Below are positions 46,544 through 57,189 of a stretch of 64,000 nucleotides of DNA, one piece after another. The notes below the pieces were generated by a model. The model searched no databases. It was not told the DNA's origin and saw nothing but the letters and a program-made list of their open reading frames with translations. Positions within the stretch are counted from its first letter, which is position 1. Each line of letters begins with the position of its first letter. Both the position numbers and the translations under genes were made by a program. Origin of the DNA: Lonicera japonica (Eukaryota; Streptophyta; Magnoliopsida; Dipsacales; Caprifoliaceae); assembly GCA_021464415.1 (NCBI GenBank), contig CM038470.1:31982122-32046121 (forward strand), read 5' to 3'.

Positions 46544-47662
46544 CAGTGCTGGCCCTGAGTTTTAAGTGGCCCTAGGCGAATTTTGTTTTTGAGCCCTTTA
46601 TATTTTTATATATTCATATGTTATAAGTACATCTATATTTTTATATATATTCATATAGAATTTAGTCAAAACTACAACTAAAAGAGAGTGTTATATATAT
46701 GACTTCAAATCAACTAATTATAGAGAGAAATTATTGTGAACCAAAAGAATATATAAAGTGTTGTATTGTGAATATATAAGGACATGTTAAATAATATGAA
46801 GACTTTATTACAAAAAAAAAGGAACTAACCGAAGACCTCGTTTAAGGAAAGCCAATAAATTATTTTATTTTGGGGCTCTTTCTTATTTTTGTATATTCAT
46901 GTAATATATAGAATTTTTGGGAAGTGATCTCAAACAATTAACCATGAAAATTCCTCATGTGTCGGATGGATTTTCTCTATCGACGAAGTGTTAAGATCAA
47001 TTCAAATCAAGAGGAGGAAGGTATATATATAACATTAAAGAGGGTTCATAATTTTATTTTCTCATGAATTTTTTAAATTGATTTAACTTGAAGAGGGAGA
47101 AAGAAAGATGAGATGTTCAAAGAGATGTCTAGATTTTATTTTATTTTCCAAATGAATTGTTGTTAAGATGGTTTAACTTAAAGAGCGGAGTGAGTTGAAT
47201 TTTATGTGGTTATGAACAATAACACTTTAAATTTTTAGTCAAAACAAAAGCTAAATGATATGACTTTTGTTCAAGCAAAAAAAAAAAAGAAAAATTAGGC
47301 TTAATAAACAATTTAAAAGGAAAAAAAATAGTCAAAACAAAAATTAAGAGATATAATTTTTGTTAAAAAAATACTTTAAAGACTTTATATGCATTTAAAA
47401 GGAGCAAAAAAGAAGTAAACACTACCATTTAAAAGGAAAAAAAAAATTGAACAAAACATCTTTCACTGCCAATGCTTGAGCCCCCCACTTGAAATGTGTT
47501 TCCCCCCACTTCAAATGTGTTTCAACCAAAGAGTACTCCTGGGCTGAGGAGTACAGTTATTATTTACTCTTAATGCCAAATACTACAAACGTTACACATG
47601 CGCATATGTCGTCGACAGGCCCTAGGCGGCACATGAGCCACCTATGCTTAGGGCCGGCCCTG
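46544..47662. mobile_element. Probable non-autonomous hAT-type element between U1 and U5
   Basis: Ends CAGTGCTGGCCCTGAG and complement CAGGGCCGGCCCTAAG match at 13 of 16 positions and include subterminal GGCCCTAGGCG motifs on both sides. The 1.12-kb interior is AT-rich with no transposase. Flanking octamers (AAGAGATA, TGGATTCA) do not match well, so the TSD has decayed or the class is uncertain. Confidence 0.6.
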
Positions 47663-47892
47663 TGGATTCAATCCAACAAATAGTAGCTACATATTGCCAC
47701 AGCCATATGTAAATGATATGAAATCACCAAAAGCCGACATAAAACACTACGGAAACTTCCCTAAAATACAATGAGATATGTACACAATACCAACCTAAAC
47801 ATGTTTGACCAATTTTTCAATTCATCAATGTATCGTGATTGCAATGAATCTCATAAAAGGCATTTGACCATATCAATACTTGAACTAGGGTT

Positions 47893-48022
47893 GTAGGGAA
47901 TCTCTACAAATGAGAGATCCCTCCAAAAATAGGCGTATGCCGCTATAAGTGGCGAACACACGGTATTCTTTAGTAAAAGGCGAAAGAATAGTTCGCTTTG
48001 TGTTCACCACACGGCTGCGTGA
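47893..48022 (-). ncRNA. U5: U5 spliceosomal snRNA
   Basis: U5 aligns exon ends in the spliceosome. The invariant loop I is present as CGCCTTTTACTAAAG, flanked by stem strands CTATTCTTT and AAAGAATACCGTG. The variable stem follows, then an Sm site in CCTATTTTTGGAG and a final hairpin GGGATCTCTC...GAGATTCCC. The 3' end near 47893 and 5' end near 48022 are estimated from the hairpin and the TATA distance; length about 130 nt. It looks functional. Confidence 0.92.
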
Positions 48023-48046
48023 GTTTAATTGAAGCCACTTCAGGTC

Positions 48047-48096
48047 CTATATAGCTCAGTCTCCTCTCTCCTTTCTTCTTCTTTTCAATGTGGGAA
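48047..48096 (-). promoter_or_regulatory. USE and TATA box of U5
   Basis: TTCCCACATTG at 48096-48086 matches the USE at about 9 of 11 positions; CTATATAG lies at 48054-48047. Centre spacing is about 40 bp. Confidence 0.88.
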
Positions 48097-48596
48097 TTAC
48101 GAAAGTGTTAAACAAAGACTATCGACTATATCTTCTCTCCACTTTCCATATAAAAATAGATTTTAGTATATAGCACATTAGCACCAGTAAAAAGGCAGAC
48201 AAACAATTCTTAAAGTGCATGAAACAGAATTAATCTCGAGTTTGCTATTTGCTATGTTGTTGATTCTCTTTTATTTAATAATATAAAAAGAAACATTGTA
48301 ACACAAAATATTCCTTTAGAAAAGTGGTACTTGATCTTCATCATATATTTTGAAATTAAAATTTCAGTAACTATAAGATTAGCTCCACCTAAAAAAATGG
48401 CCATAAAGATATCTTTGAAGATATCTGGTTATAGCACATTGAAGGTAAGTTTACAGCCTTTGACGCTTGTTTTGGGACATTTGGTGCAATTCTAAGCAGT
48501 TGTTTGATAAGAGCATCGAGCCAGGATTGGATATTACGGACAACTCGTGCTTAAATAAAAGAAAACAATCCAAAACAATACTTAGAACTTTGATTT

Positions 48597-48794
48597 GGTG
48601 GGGTGTGCCAAGCTCTTGCAATAGTGCAACGCAAGAGCGACACTTGAAGATCCCAATAGCAAGCTATTGTGATGAATCTTCCCCCTGAAAAAAATTAATT
48701 TAATATCGTGTGAGCCGATGGCTCACATATCAGATATTAAACTGATAAGAACAGATACTACACTTGATCTTAGCCAAAAGGCCGAGAAAGGTAT
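48597..48794 (-). ncRNA. U2: U2 spliceosomal snRNA
   Basis: U2 pairs with the intron branch site. The RNA starts ATACCTTTCTCGGCC at 48794 and continues with TTTTGGCTAAGATCAAG, then TGTAGTATCTG, which contains the branch-site recognition GTAGTA. It goes on through TCAGTTTAATATCTGATATG, an A/T-rich Sm region and the 3' stem-loops, ending GGCACACCCCACC at 48597. Length is about 198 nt, normal for plant U2. It lies about 575 bp from U5, same strand, with its own promoter. It looks functional. Confidence 0.96.
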
Positions 48795-48819
48795 GCTTTG
48801 AACAATTTCTTCATCTTCC

Positions 48820-48871
48820 TTTTATACCTCAGGTTTGCCAAGTGTTCTTTCATATCTAACCAATGTGGGGC
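48820..48871 (-). promoter_or_regulatory. USE and TATA box of U2
   Basis: GCCCCACATTG at 48871-48861 resembles the USE (9 of 11); GTATAAAA at 48827-48820 is about 29 bp before the start. Centre spacing is about 42 bp. Confidence 0.88.
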
Positions 48872-49206
48872 TTGTTTGGCCTTCTTTTCGATCACCCCGC
48901 CAAAATTATTTCTTATTCTCTGCTTTTGCTTCTCTTAGACCTCAAAATCTTGTTCTCAAGTCCTCTCTTATTCTTCCTCAAGCTAGTGATTATAGTCTTT
49001 ATGCCGCAAATTATTTTTCTAGCATTTTCGCAAAATGAAGACGACTTGCATAATTAGAATGAAGAAGATAGTAAGCTCCTGTTAGCAAAATGGTTATTAC
49101 ATTCATTGGAAGGTCAAGTCATGTTCTCTTAGCAGCCTTCATTGTTTCCCTTTTTTAAAACTTTATTTTGCAAATGTAAATTAGTTTTTCTTTATTTTTG
49201 TTGTTA

Positions 49207-49704
49207 GAGCATCCAAAGTGGGTAGGGTAAAATGATAAATTTACCCTACCCAAGCCCACAACAGAGGAATTTGTAGGGTAAAATTTAAACAAGTAGGGTA
49301 GAGAACGGATAAATTTACCTTATGACTAAATTTTAGTCATACGAGTGTGGGTCATTCGTATGAATTTATTTTTAAAAAAAAAAAAAAAAAACCCTATACA
49401 ATGGTGCTTCATTTGTATGACCCACTTTTTTTTTTGAAACCCCATACAATGGTGCTTCATTTGTATGACCCCTTTTCTTTTTTTGTTCTTTTTTTTTAAA
49501 ACACCATACAATAGTGGGTCATTCGTATGACCCTTTTATTAAAAAAAAAACATACAAGGGTATGACCTTTTTTTTTTCAACCCGTTCCATTCGTATGCAC
49601 CATTTTGTTATTTTTTTTACTCTATCCATTGTGTTCAGCTCTAAAATTTAACTAAGTGTATGTTAAATTTGGCCTAAATTTTCCCATTCCCACTGTGGAT
49701 GCTC
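49207..49704. mobile_element. Tourist-like (PIF/Harbinger) MITE
   Basis: A 498-bp element with TSD TTA (49204-49206, 49705-49707). Ends GAGCATCCAAAGTGGG and complement GAGCATCCACAGTGGG are nearly perfect. The interior has repeated CATACGAATGACCC-type units in both orientations and poly-A/T tracts. No coding capacity. Confidence 0.88.
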
Positions 49705-50061
49705 TTAGGCATAAATTAGCCAAATTCAGAGTGTAACAAGTAAGGATTTTACATTTTTTGTTTTTAATAATGTGCTCCCCTTCTCCTTAGTTCGCACCAC
49801 GGGTTGTATTCTGAAATGCACCACTTGTATCAATATTGTAGAAACTTGCAATTTTACATCAATATTTGCACCTTGATTAATGTTGACTTGCTAAAACCAA
49901 AATATTGGTAAAGCTTAAAATATTATAGCCACAACAATAAATATATAACATTCAAGGGACACACCCCACGATTTACACCGTCACCCTATAATCAATCCCC
50001 CAAGATTTACAAGAACGCCAATTTGCAAAAGTTCTAATGACACTCCATCCAAATCGTAGCA

Positions 50062-50590
50062 TGAACACAAGACTCAAATATCACTAAGAACAGCACTCTC
50101 ATTCCTATAATTATTATGTTGGAAGATTCTTTGATTTCTTTCCTGCAAAATGCAATAGACAGCCAAAGCAAAAGAGATTCTACCCACTCTTGCTTGTAAG
50201 TCGCCGCCTCTAGGCCATATCAACATAGCAGCAACCTCCAAATCCCAACGTTCGCAGCTATACTGTTGCCCATTTCTGCACGGAATCATCTCCCACAACT
50301 CTGACGGGAAAAACAAGTAGTTTCTAGTTTCCTCATGCACCCCACAAAGTAAACAAGCACTATTCTGAATTTTTCCCAATCACAACAGCCTATCCATAAT
50401 ATGGTTTTATCTCTGCAAGTGATCCAAAGAATGAAACCGCACGTAGGAATTTCATCCTTACGTGACACCAATTTATACCATTTCACCAGTGGTTTAACCT
50501 TGCTTAATGCATTCCAGGCAAATTTAACAAAAAAAGTGCCATCAGAAATTAAAATACGTCTTGCTGTTATCCTCATTTGCCAGATTAGGC
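50062..50590 (-). pseudogene. Remnant of non-LTR retrotransposon (zf-RVT domain)
   Basis: Two overlapping minus-strand frames carry successive parts of the reverse-transcriptase zinc-binding (zf-RVT) domain. The first shows FVKFAWNALS and PTCGFILWITCRDK; the second shows GKIQNSACLLCGVHEETRNY, LFFPSELWEMI and YCILQERNQRIFQHN. The switch between frames near 50380-50400 marks at least one frameshift plus a stop. Only this C-terminal fragment is present. It lies within the decayed half of the snRNA cluster. Confidence 0.82.
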
Positions 50591-50792
50591 CTATATGTAG
50601 GTTGAGCAGAAATAATCGACCAAATAAATCAGTAAATCATTTTTCCAGTCATTGATTTTACATTTTTCAATTCATCGGTTTTACAAGGTGATGAGTTTTC
50701 TTGTCCCATCATGTGGACCTTTTAAATACTGTGAAAGGAATTTAATTGAAACAGTTGTCTAGCAAAAATAAGGTCAATACTTGAGTTAGGAT

Positions 50793-50912
50793 TGTAAGAG
50801 ATCTCTACAAAAAGAGACACCTCCAAAAATAGGCGCATGCTGATATAAGTGGCTGTTCTTTAGTAAAAGGTGAAAGAATAGTTTGTTTGGTGCACACCAC
50901 ATAACTACTTGA
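50793..50912 (-). pseudogene. U5 snRNA pseudogene
   Basis: It is clearly related to 47893-48022, including CCTATTTTTGGAGG and the TATA context GTCCTATATAGCTCAGTCTC. Loop I reads CACCTTTTACTAAAG, changing an invariant G. The 3' strand of stem I is deleted (about 8 nt missing after AAAGAA). The USE equivalent CAACGTCAGAA has lost its core. Both RNA and promoter are damaged. Confidence 0.88.
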
Positions 50913-51049
50913 TTTTGAGAGCCCCTTCAAGTCCTATATAGCTCAGTCTCCGCTATTCAATTCTTTCAACGTCAGAAATGGTATAGTGTTTAACAGAGAC
51001 CAAAGACTATATCTTCTCTCCACTTACCATAAAATAGATGGTATAGCAC

Positions 51050-51940
51050 CAATGTTTTAAAAGGTGTGAGGCGAGTTTGAAACGTTTTGTCCGGGCGAGG
51101 CAAGGCGTGGCGTAGGCCTCAAGGCGCATTGAGGCGTAAGCCTCATTTTTTATTTAATTTTTTTCTAATAAAATTCTAAAAAATAATAATATGATTATCA
51201 TTACTAAAAGAGCAAATAACAACTTTACAAACATAAAAACAATCTCAAATCATCACATCCAAGAAGCAAATATCATGTTATGAAAGCTAATTAATCTAGT
51301 GCAGCACACCAAAATAACAATGCCTATATATAAATTTTTTAATCACAAACAATTTATAAAATTGCATAACCAAAATATTAAAGTCTATTTTCCTAAATAT
51401 TAAAAAATTAAAAACTATTGAGCCAAAAAAAAAATATTTTTATAACAAAAAATTAACATTTTTGAAAAAAAACAATAAAACCTAATATTTTGGGATAAAA
51501 GGACAAAAAGACTTTTAAGAGTTTTGTGTGCGGGTCCTAAAGGAAAAAAGGGCAAATAGAGTTGTTTCTTATTTTGCTATCATCTTTCTTCTTCTTCTTC
51601 CCCACCTAGGTTTTTTTTTTCTCAACCGCCACAACCATTTTTCCAAGTAAGCATCATTTTTCTCCTCCAAATTCCGTCTCCTTTACTATTTTCAAGTCCT
51701 CATTCCACCTATTCTCTCTCTACTAGCCATTTTTCTCCCTCTCTCTTCATGGCCGTTTAGATCTAGGGTTTAACGCAATAACACCTCTCACACCTTGAGG
51801 CTAATGCCTCAAAGCGTTCAAGTGCGCCTCAAACCAGTGAGGTGTAGGCCTCATTTTTACACCAAAAAAATCACGTCTCAAGAGTGTTTTAGCAAAGGCA
51901 CACCTCAAGGCATATGACTCAAACGCCTTCTAAAACATTG
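51050..51940. mobile_element. Non-autonomous hAT element, CAATGTTTTAAAAGG family
   Basis: An 891-bp element with an exact 8-bp TSD TATAGCAC (51042-51049, 51941-51948). Ends CAATGTTTTAAAAGG and complement CAATGTTTTAGAAGG fit YARNG. Subterminal AGGCGTAAGCCTCA-type GC-rich repeats occur at both ends. The target, TATAGCACATTAGCACCAG, is uninterrupted in the first snRNA half near 48171. A pyrimidine-rich, 5'-UTR-like stretch at 51590-51780 may be captured gene DNA. Confidence 0.93.
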
Positions 51941-52372
51941 TATAGCACCACAAACAAAGCAAACAAACCATTCTTAAAGTGAATGAAACAGAATCTTTCT
52001 CATTTTTCGCACTCAAGAATTTGCCACTGGTATATGTGACTTGTTGTTTTACATTATATAGTTCAATGTTAAAGGGAACAAATACTATACTTGAGCCTGA
52101 GCACATTAAGCTCAATCTAGACATCTAACAATACTTTTAAAGAGTAGAGTTTGATTTTAAAAGTTCGACAAAATTTCAAAGAAAGCCAATGAAGGTTGTG
52201 AACTTTGCGGGGACTTTGAAGTCATTTCCCTCGTGTATTCTGAGGTCTTCCTCTCTATATTTAGTTACACATTTTACTCCCTAAAATTCTAAAGTGTACC
52301 TTAACTTCTTAAAAAAAATGAAGATACAAATTTGCAACATTGTATGGGAAAAAATTATTTGAACTTCGATTT

Positions 52373-52544
52373 GGTGGGGTGTGCCAAGCCAACGAAATAG
52401 TGCAATACAAAGGCAACACTCAAGGACCTCAATAGCAAGTTACACTACCCCTAAAAAAATTAATTTAATATCATATGAAAAAATGGCCCATGTAACATAT
52501 ATTAAACTAATAAGAACTCTTAACCAAAAGGCCAAGAAAGATAT
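52373..52544 (-). pseudogene. U2 snRNA pseudogene
   Basis: It retains the start-like ATATCTTTCTTGGCC at 52544 and the end GGCACACCCCACC at 52373. About 17 nt are missing between GGTTAAG and AGTTCTTA, removing the GTAGTA branch-site recognition sequence. Many stem substitutions follow. The upstream TATA is altered (CATAAAAGG) and the USE is diverged (ACTCCCACGTAG). It cannot act as U2. Confidence 0.9.
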
Positions 52545-53499
52545 GATTTGAAACTTGTCACTTCATCTTCCTTTTATGTTTGATACTCTTCTCCAAGTAA
52601 TTTTATTATCTACGTGGGAGTACTGCTAAAAGGAGAAAAGCAAAATGACAGGGTATTCTTAAAACTGCATTGTCTGGTTCCTACAATACTTTCTAATTTA
52701 ATCTTACGAGAACAGATAGATACTATACTGGAACTTAGGTGCGAAATGGAGCAGTAAATAAATTGTCTCGATAGAGCTTATTTTAGAAGTCAGAAAATTT
52801 TGAAGACGGCGGCCAGTTATACTAAAGTATTAGCACTCAAAAGAATATAATTACATTATACCAAAGTAGTACTTCATTATCGTATTAAATTTTAGGTAGC
52901 ATTTGATAAAACTAAAAATTAGTTATCGTATTAAAATTTTGGTGGCATTTGATAAAACCAAAACTGAAAAAATTGTTTGCACTTGATATTTTGAAGAGGG
53001 TGTTTTAAGTTATGAAGATGATGAAATAGGTATTTTACAATAAGGTGTTTTAAGTTTTCAGATTTAAGTGGCTAATTGGCCACTTAAATTTTTTATGCAA
53101 ATTTTCAGTTTCAAGTGGCAAACCACTTAATTATTTTGACAAACAAACAACTTTGAAACCACCTAAATCTAAAAACTTAAGTTTTCATATTTAAGTGGCC
53201 AAAACAAACAACCCCTTAGATATTTGTTTGGAGGGCCATTCACTCGCTCAGAATGAGCATATTTCTGTAGAAATAAGATACCTAAAAGGGCATGTATCTT
53301 TGAAAGATGATGCACAACTTGAAGCTTCAAGGACCTTTTCCTTAGAAAGAGGCATTTGGAGAATCCATTGAAGAGATTGATAGGGAGCTTTCTGGTTTTC
53401 GGCTGTCAGGCTGTGCAGTTTTATTAAGAGATTTTTCTAAGTGATTTTGAGGGAGTGATCTCTTTTTTCATCATGAAAGGTAAATCCCATACCATCAAT

Positions 53500-53770
53500 C
53501 ATATACGAAAGGTTGACAGAACCAAAGTTGCCGTGGAGGCTAGTCCTTAAGAAATCCTTAAAGGTGAACCATGAATATCGGCACCTGTGGAGTCAAGTCC
53601 TTAAAAAGTCCTCAACGGCACATAACCATAAACCTGTGGAGGCCTTAAAGGTGAATCATGAACATAGTCCAATCCCTAAAAGTCCTTAGCGGCCAAATAG
53701 AGCGACCCGCATACCTGTGGAGGCTAGTCCTCAAAAAATCCTTAACAGCAAACCATGAACATCAAGTCAA
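53500..53770. repeat. Degenerate tandem repeat around ACCTGTGGAGGCTAGTCC
   Basis: Four or more imperfect units combine GTGGAGGCTAGTCCTTAA, AAATCCTTAAAGGTGAACC and ATGAATATC-like segments, with a variable period of about 55 bp. Reading frames through it are not supported as genes. Confidence 0.7.
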
Positions 53771-53899
53771 CCATGAAAACTGGCACTTCACCTGCTGAAG
53801 ATAATTCAAAAACCTGGCTTTCATTTATCCCTGATCGCTGAGTATCCAAAGAAAATGCCAGGAACCTAAGTACTAAATTTGTTAGGGGGTGTACGAATG

Positions 53900-54009
53900 G
53901 AGGGGCCCCCCTGCCACAAATTATGATGTGGGCTCCACCACTTAGCTGGACCTTGATGAACACCCCTCTAATGTGCAATGGCGGTCACCAACCTAGGCCA
54001 GGTAAGTAT
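53900..54009 (-). pseudogene. U1 snRNA pseudogene lacking stem-loop I
   Basis: The 5' segment ATACTTACCTGGCC is intact, but about 36 nt covering most of stem-loop I (including the U1-70K-binding loop) are missing between two CCA triplets, so CCTGG runs straight into CCTAGG. Downstream stems and the Sm region CATAATTTGTGG are recognisable; stem IV is destroyed. TATA and USE equivalents are not recognisable. Confidence 0.9.
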
Positions 54010-54309
54010 GTATTTCAACACAGCTCCATTCTCATCTTTACATTCTCTTTCCCCCCTCCTTTCACATGTATTTTCGTTGTAGTGTACTCACCAGTGAAAT
54101 AATTGTTAAGTCTACATATGCCCAACAATGACCAGTGCTGTGGCCTAGTAGTAATAAGTGTTGTGTACTCATCTTAGCTATTTATGCCTTTTACCTCTTA
54201 ACTATCGGGCTTAGTTAATACTTCGACTTGAATAATACAAATTAACATCACATTGCAATTTTGGAACAGGAATCAGAACAAAATCATATAAGCATTAGAA
54301 CTTTTGTTT

Positions 54310-54350
54310 GGTGGGGTGTGCCATGCCAATCCAATAGTGCAACTGTGCTA
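54310..54350 (-). pseudogene. U2 snRNA 3'-end fragment
   Basis: Only the last 40 or so bases of U2 are recognisable (GGTGGGGTGTGCC on the plus strand, then CCAATAGTGCAAC). Even the downstream AAAGTTCTAA-type context of the other U2 copies is kept. The rest of the gene is lost. Confidence 0.75.
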
Positions 54351-54656
54351 ACAACTCATCACTACTGAAATATATATAGATTTTTTAGTAAAACAGAACT
54401 TATATGTCAGCCATGAAAACACAATGCACAGTCAAGATTAATCAACAAAAACAATTCATTGAAAATATTTAATCAACTCAAAACTATTGAAATTCAGCTT
54501 CCAATTTGATTAACTTCAAGTCAAAACTAATCAATCCATACCTTCAAACAAAACTATGAATAACCAAAACATCTAAAGTAACACAACAAAGATCCTCAAC
54601 AAGAAACGAAGCACAAATAAACATTCGGAATAATAACAATAATAGAAATACCGCTC

Positions 54657-55196
<540 letters not shown>

Positions 55197-55333
55197 TTTT
55201 GAAGTAAGAGAATAGCCCTAGAGTTGTGAGGAATTGCAAATCTACCCTATTTTTCTTTGAAAAACCTACATACTTTTTCACAATTTAATTTAAGTGCATA
55301 TGGTTATTGAATTCATTATTATATTTATTATTA

Positions 55334-55929
55334 CTAGTATTTTACTCGTGCAATACAAAAAAAATTTGTATGTATTGAATTTATTTCAAATTGGCACACG
55401 ACAATAATTAAAGTTTAAGAAGTGAGTATAGTAATGAGATACATTTGTTTAAAAAGTTAATAAAGCTAGAGAAAATTACTATAAATTTTGAAAAACTTCT
55501 TTAAAAACTACATTTGTCGTTTAATTTGTTGACCTTTTAATTTTGTCACAAATCAAAATTTTCAATCCTTTGCAATTTGTAACTCTAGACACAACTACAC
55601 ATAACTGTCCATGACTGAAAACTAGTTTTTTCAAATACAACCCTACATGAGACAATGATTGTCCTTAATTTTTGTTGATTGTCATTGCATACAACACAAT
55701 AAAAAGGAAATTGCCTCATTTGTAGTATGAAAGGTAGCATAAGGTTAGATGGGGTCAATGTCATCCTTGGAATAGGAACCTTATACCCAGCATTGTTGCC
55801 TGCCAAAAATTTTGCCTCAACAACATGGTTTCCACATCTTGTAATCATGAACCTAGTCCCATTGCAAAACCCCACATAATGATTTATATTTCTCAATAGC
55901 ATCACTAGAGTGCCAGCCTTTAGCTTCAA
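55334..55929 (-). pseudogene. Helitron 3' part with PIF1-helicase C-terminal remnant
   Basis: Minus-strand residues LKAGTLVMLLRNINHYVGFC, NGTRFMITRCGNHVVEAKFL and KVPIPRMTLTPSNLMLPF match the C-terminal block of plant Helitron helicases. After RQFPF a one-base shift moves the helicase frame, which then continues (SLSHVGLYL, SRVTNCKGLKILI) with an in-frame TAA. The probable Helitron 3' terminus is ACTAG at 55338-55334 after GCACGAGTAAAAT, with a decayed hairpin. The 5' end was not located; it may lie beyond the tandem repeats to the right. Confidence 0.82.
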
Positions 55930-56014
55930 TTTTTAAAATTTAAACCAAACATGATTTTTTTTAAAAAAAATACACTGAAATTTTGTTTTATAAAGCTCAA
56001 CCAAATAGGGTAGT

Positions 56015-56665
56015 GACATCCAATTTGTTGTCCTCCAGGCCTTATTGCCGAGTAGGAAAGGAAAAGGAAATAAATAAGTAGTTTCAATGCACACTTTTTT
56101 GAAGTTATTTAAATATTTAACCAAAATTCATGCTTGCAGGATTATCAGGGATTGGTTTAACACCACATAATATCATAGTTAAACATGGAGAGGTTCTGCC
56201 TTGCTTCTTTTTGCTTTATAACCTGTAAGCTTCAACTTTTTAAGTTTTGAATGTTGCATTTCTATTGGAGTAATTATAGAGAGATAAAAGCACCATAAGT
56301 TGGTGTCTTTATAAAAAAAGTATATATGTAACATCCAATTTGTTATCCTCCAGACCTCGTCACCGAGCAGGAAATGAAAAAGAAATAAATAAGTAGTTTC
56401 AATGCACACTTTTTTAAAGTTATTTAAATATTTAGCAAAAACTCATGCTTGTAGGATTAGCAAGGGTTGGTTTAACACCACATAATATCAAAGTTAGACA
56501 TGGAGAGGTTTTGCCTTGCTTCTTTTTGCCTCATGACTAGTATGATTTAACCTTTTTAGTTTTGGATGTTGCATTTCTATTGGAGCTAGTAATTATAGAT
56601 AGATAAAAGCAACATAAGTTGGTGTCTTCATAAAAAAATAGATATGTAACATCGAATTTGTTGTC
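56015..56665. repeat. Tandem duplication, about 317-bp unit
   Basis: ACATCCAATTTGTT starts at 56015 and 56331, and a partial third copy (ACATCGAATTTGTTGTC) at 56649. Units share GGTTTAACACCACATAATAT, CATGGAGAGGTT and TAAGTTGGTGTCTT. Minus-strand frames beginning near CIETTYLF in both units are repeat-derived. This is possibly part of the Helitron. Confidence 0.9.
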
Positions 56666-56783
56666 TTTGTAAAACAGATAAATCTAGGGAGAGAGGGGTT
56701 AACAGAAAAAAAGTATAATTGATGAACAGATTATTCATAAATTCTATTCGTAAAAAGGTTGTTGTGTTTATTCCTTCTGTAGC

Positions 56784-57187
56784 CTGCCGTGTATATTTTA
56801 CTGTATTTATTCCTCTTGTATTTATATATAAATTGGAAGGAATTGATGATTACCTACCTTGGTATAGTAGAAGTCTTGAACAAATGAGAATAAATTGATG
56901 TTAATAATGATAAATGCTTAATTACGAAGTGCTTTTAATTACTTACCTTGATATAGTCAAAGTTCTTGACAAATGAAAATTGAAGCCTGCTGTGTATATT
57001 ATGTTTTGTTTATTCCCCTTTTATTTATATATAAATTGGAAGGAATTGAAGATTGCCTACCTTGGTATAGTAGAAATCTTGAACAAATGAGAATAAATTA
57101 ATATTAATAATGATAAATGCCTAATTACAAAGTGCTTTTAATTACTTACCTTGGTACAGTAAAGGTTCTTGAACAAATGAAAAAAAT
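56784..57187. repeat. Tandem duplication, about 203-bp unit
   Basis: AGCCTGCCGTGTATATT at about 56781 and AGCCTGCTGTGTATATT at 56984 start two copies that share AAATTGGAAGGAATTGA, CTACCTTGGTATAGTAGAA and GTGCTTTTAATTACTTACC. Confidence 0.9.
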
Positions 57188-57189
57188 AA

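Noticed and set aside
46536..47670. Firm hAT assignment for the element between U1 and U5
   Set aside because: The terminal inverted repeats are convincing but the flanking octamers do not match, so class is given only as probable.
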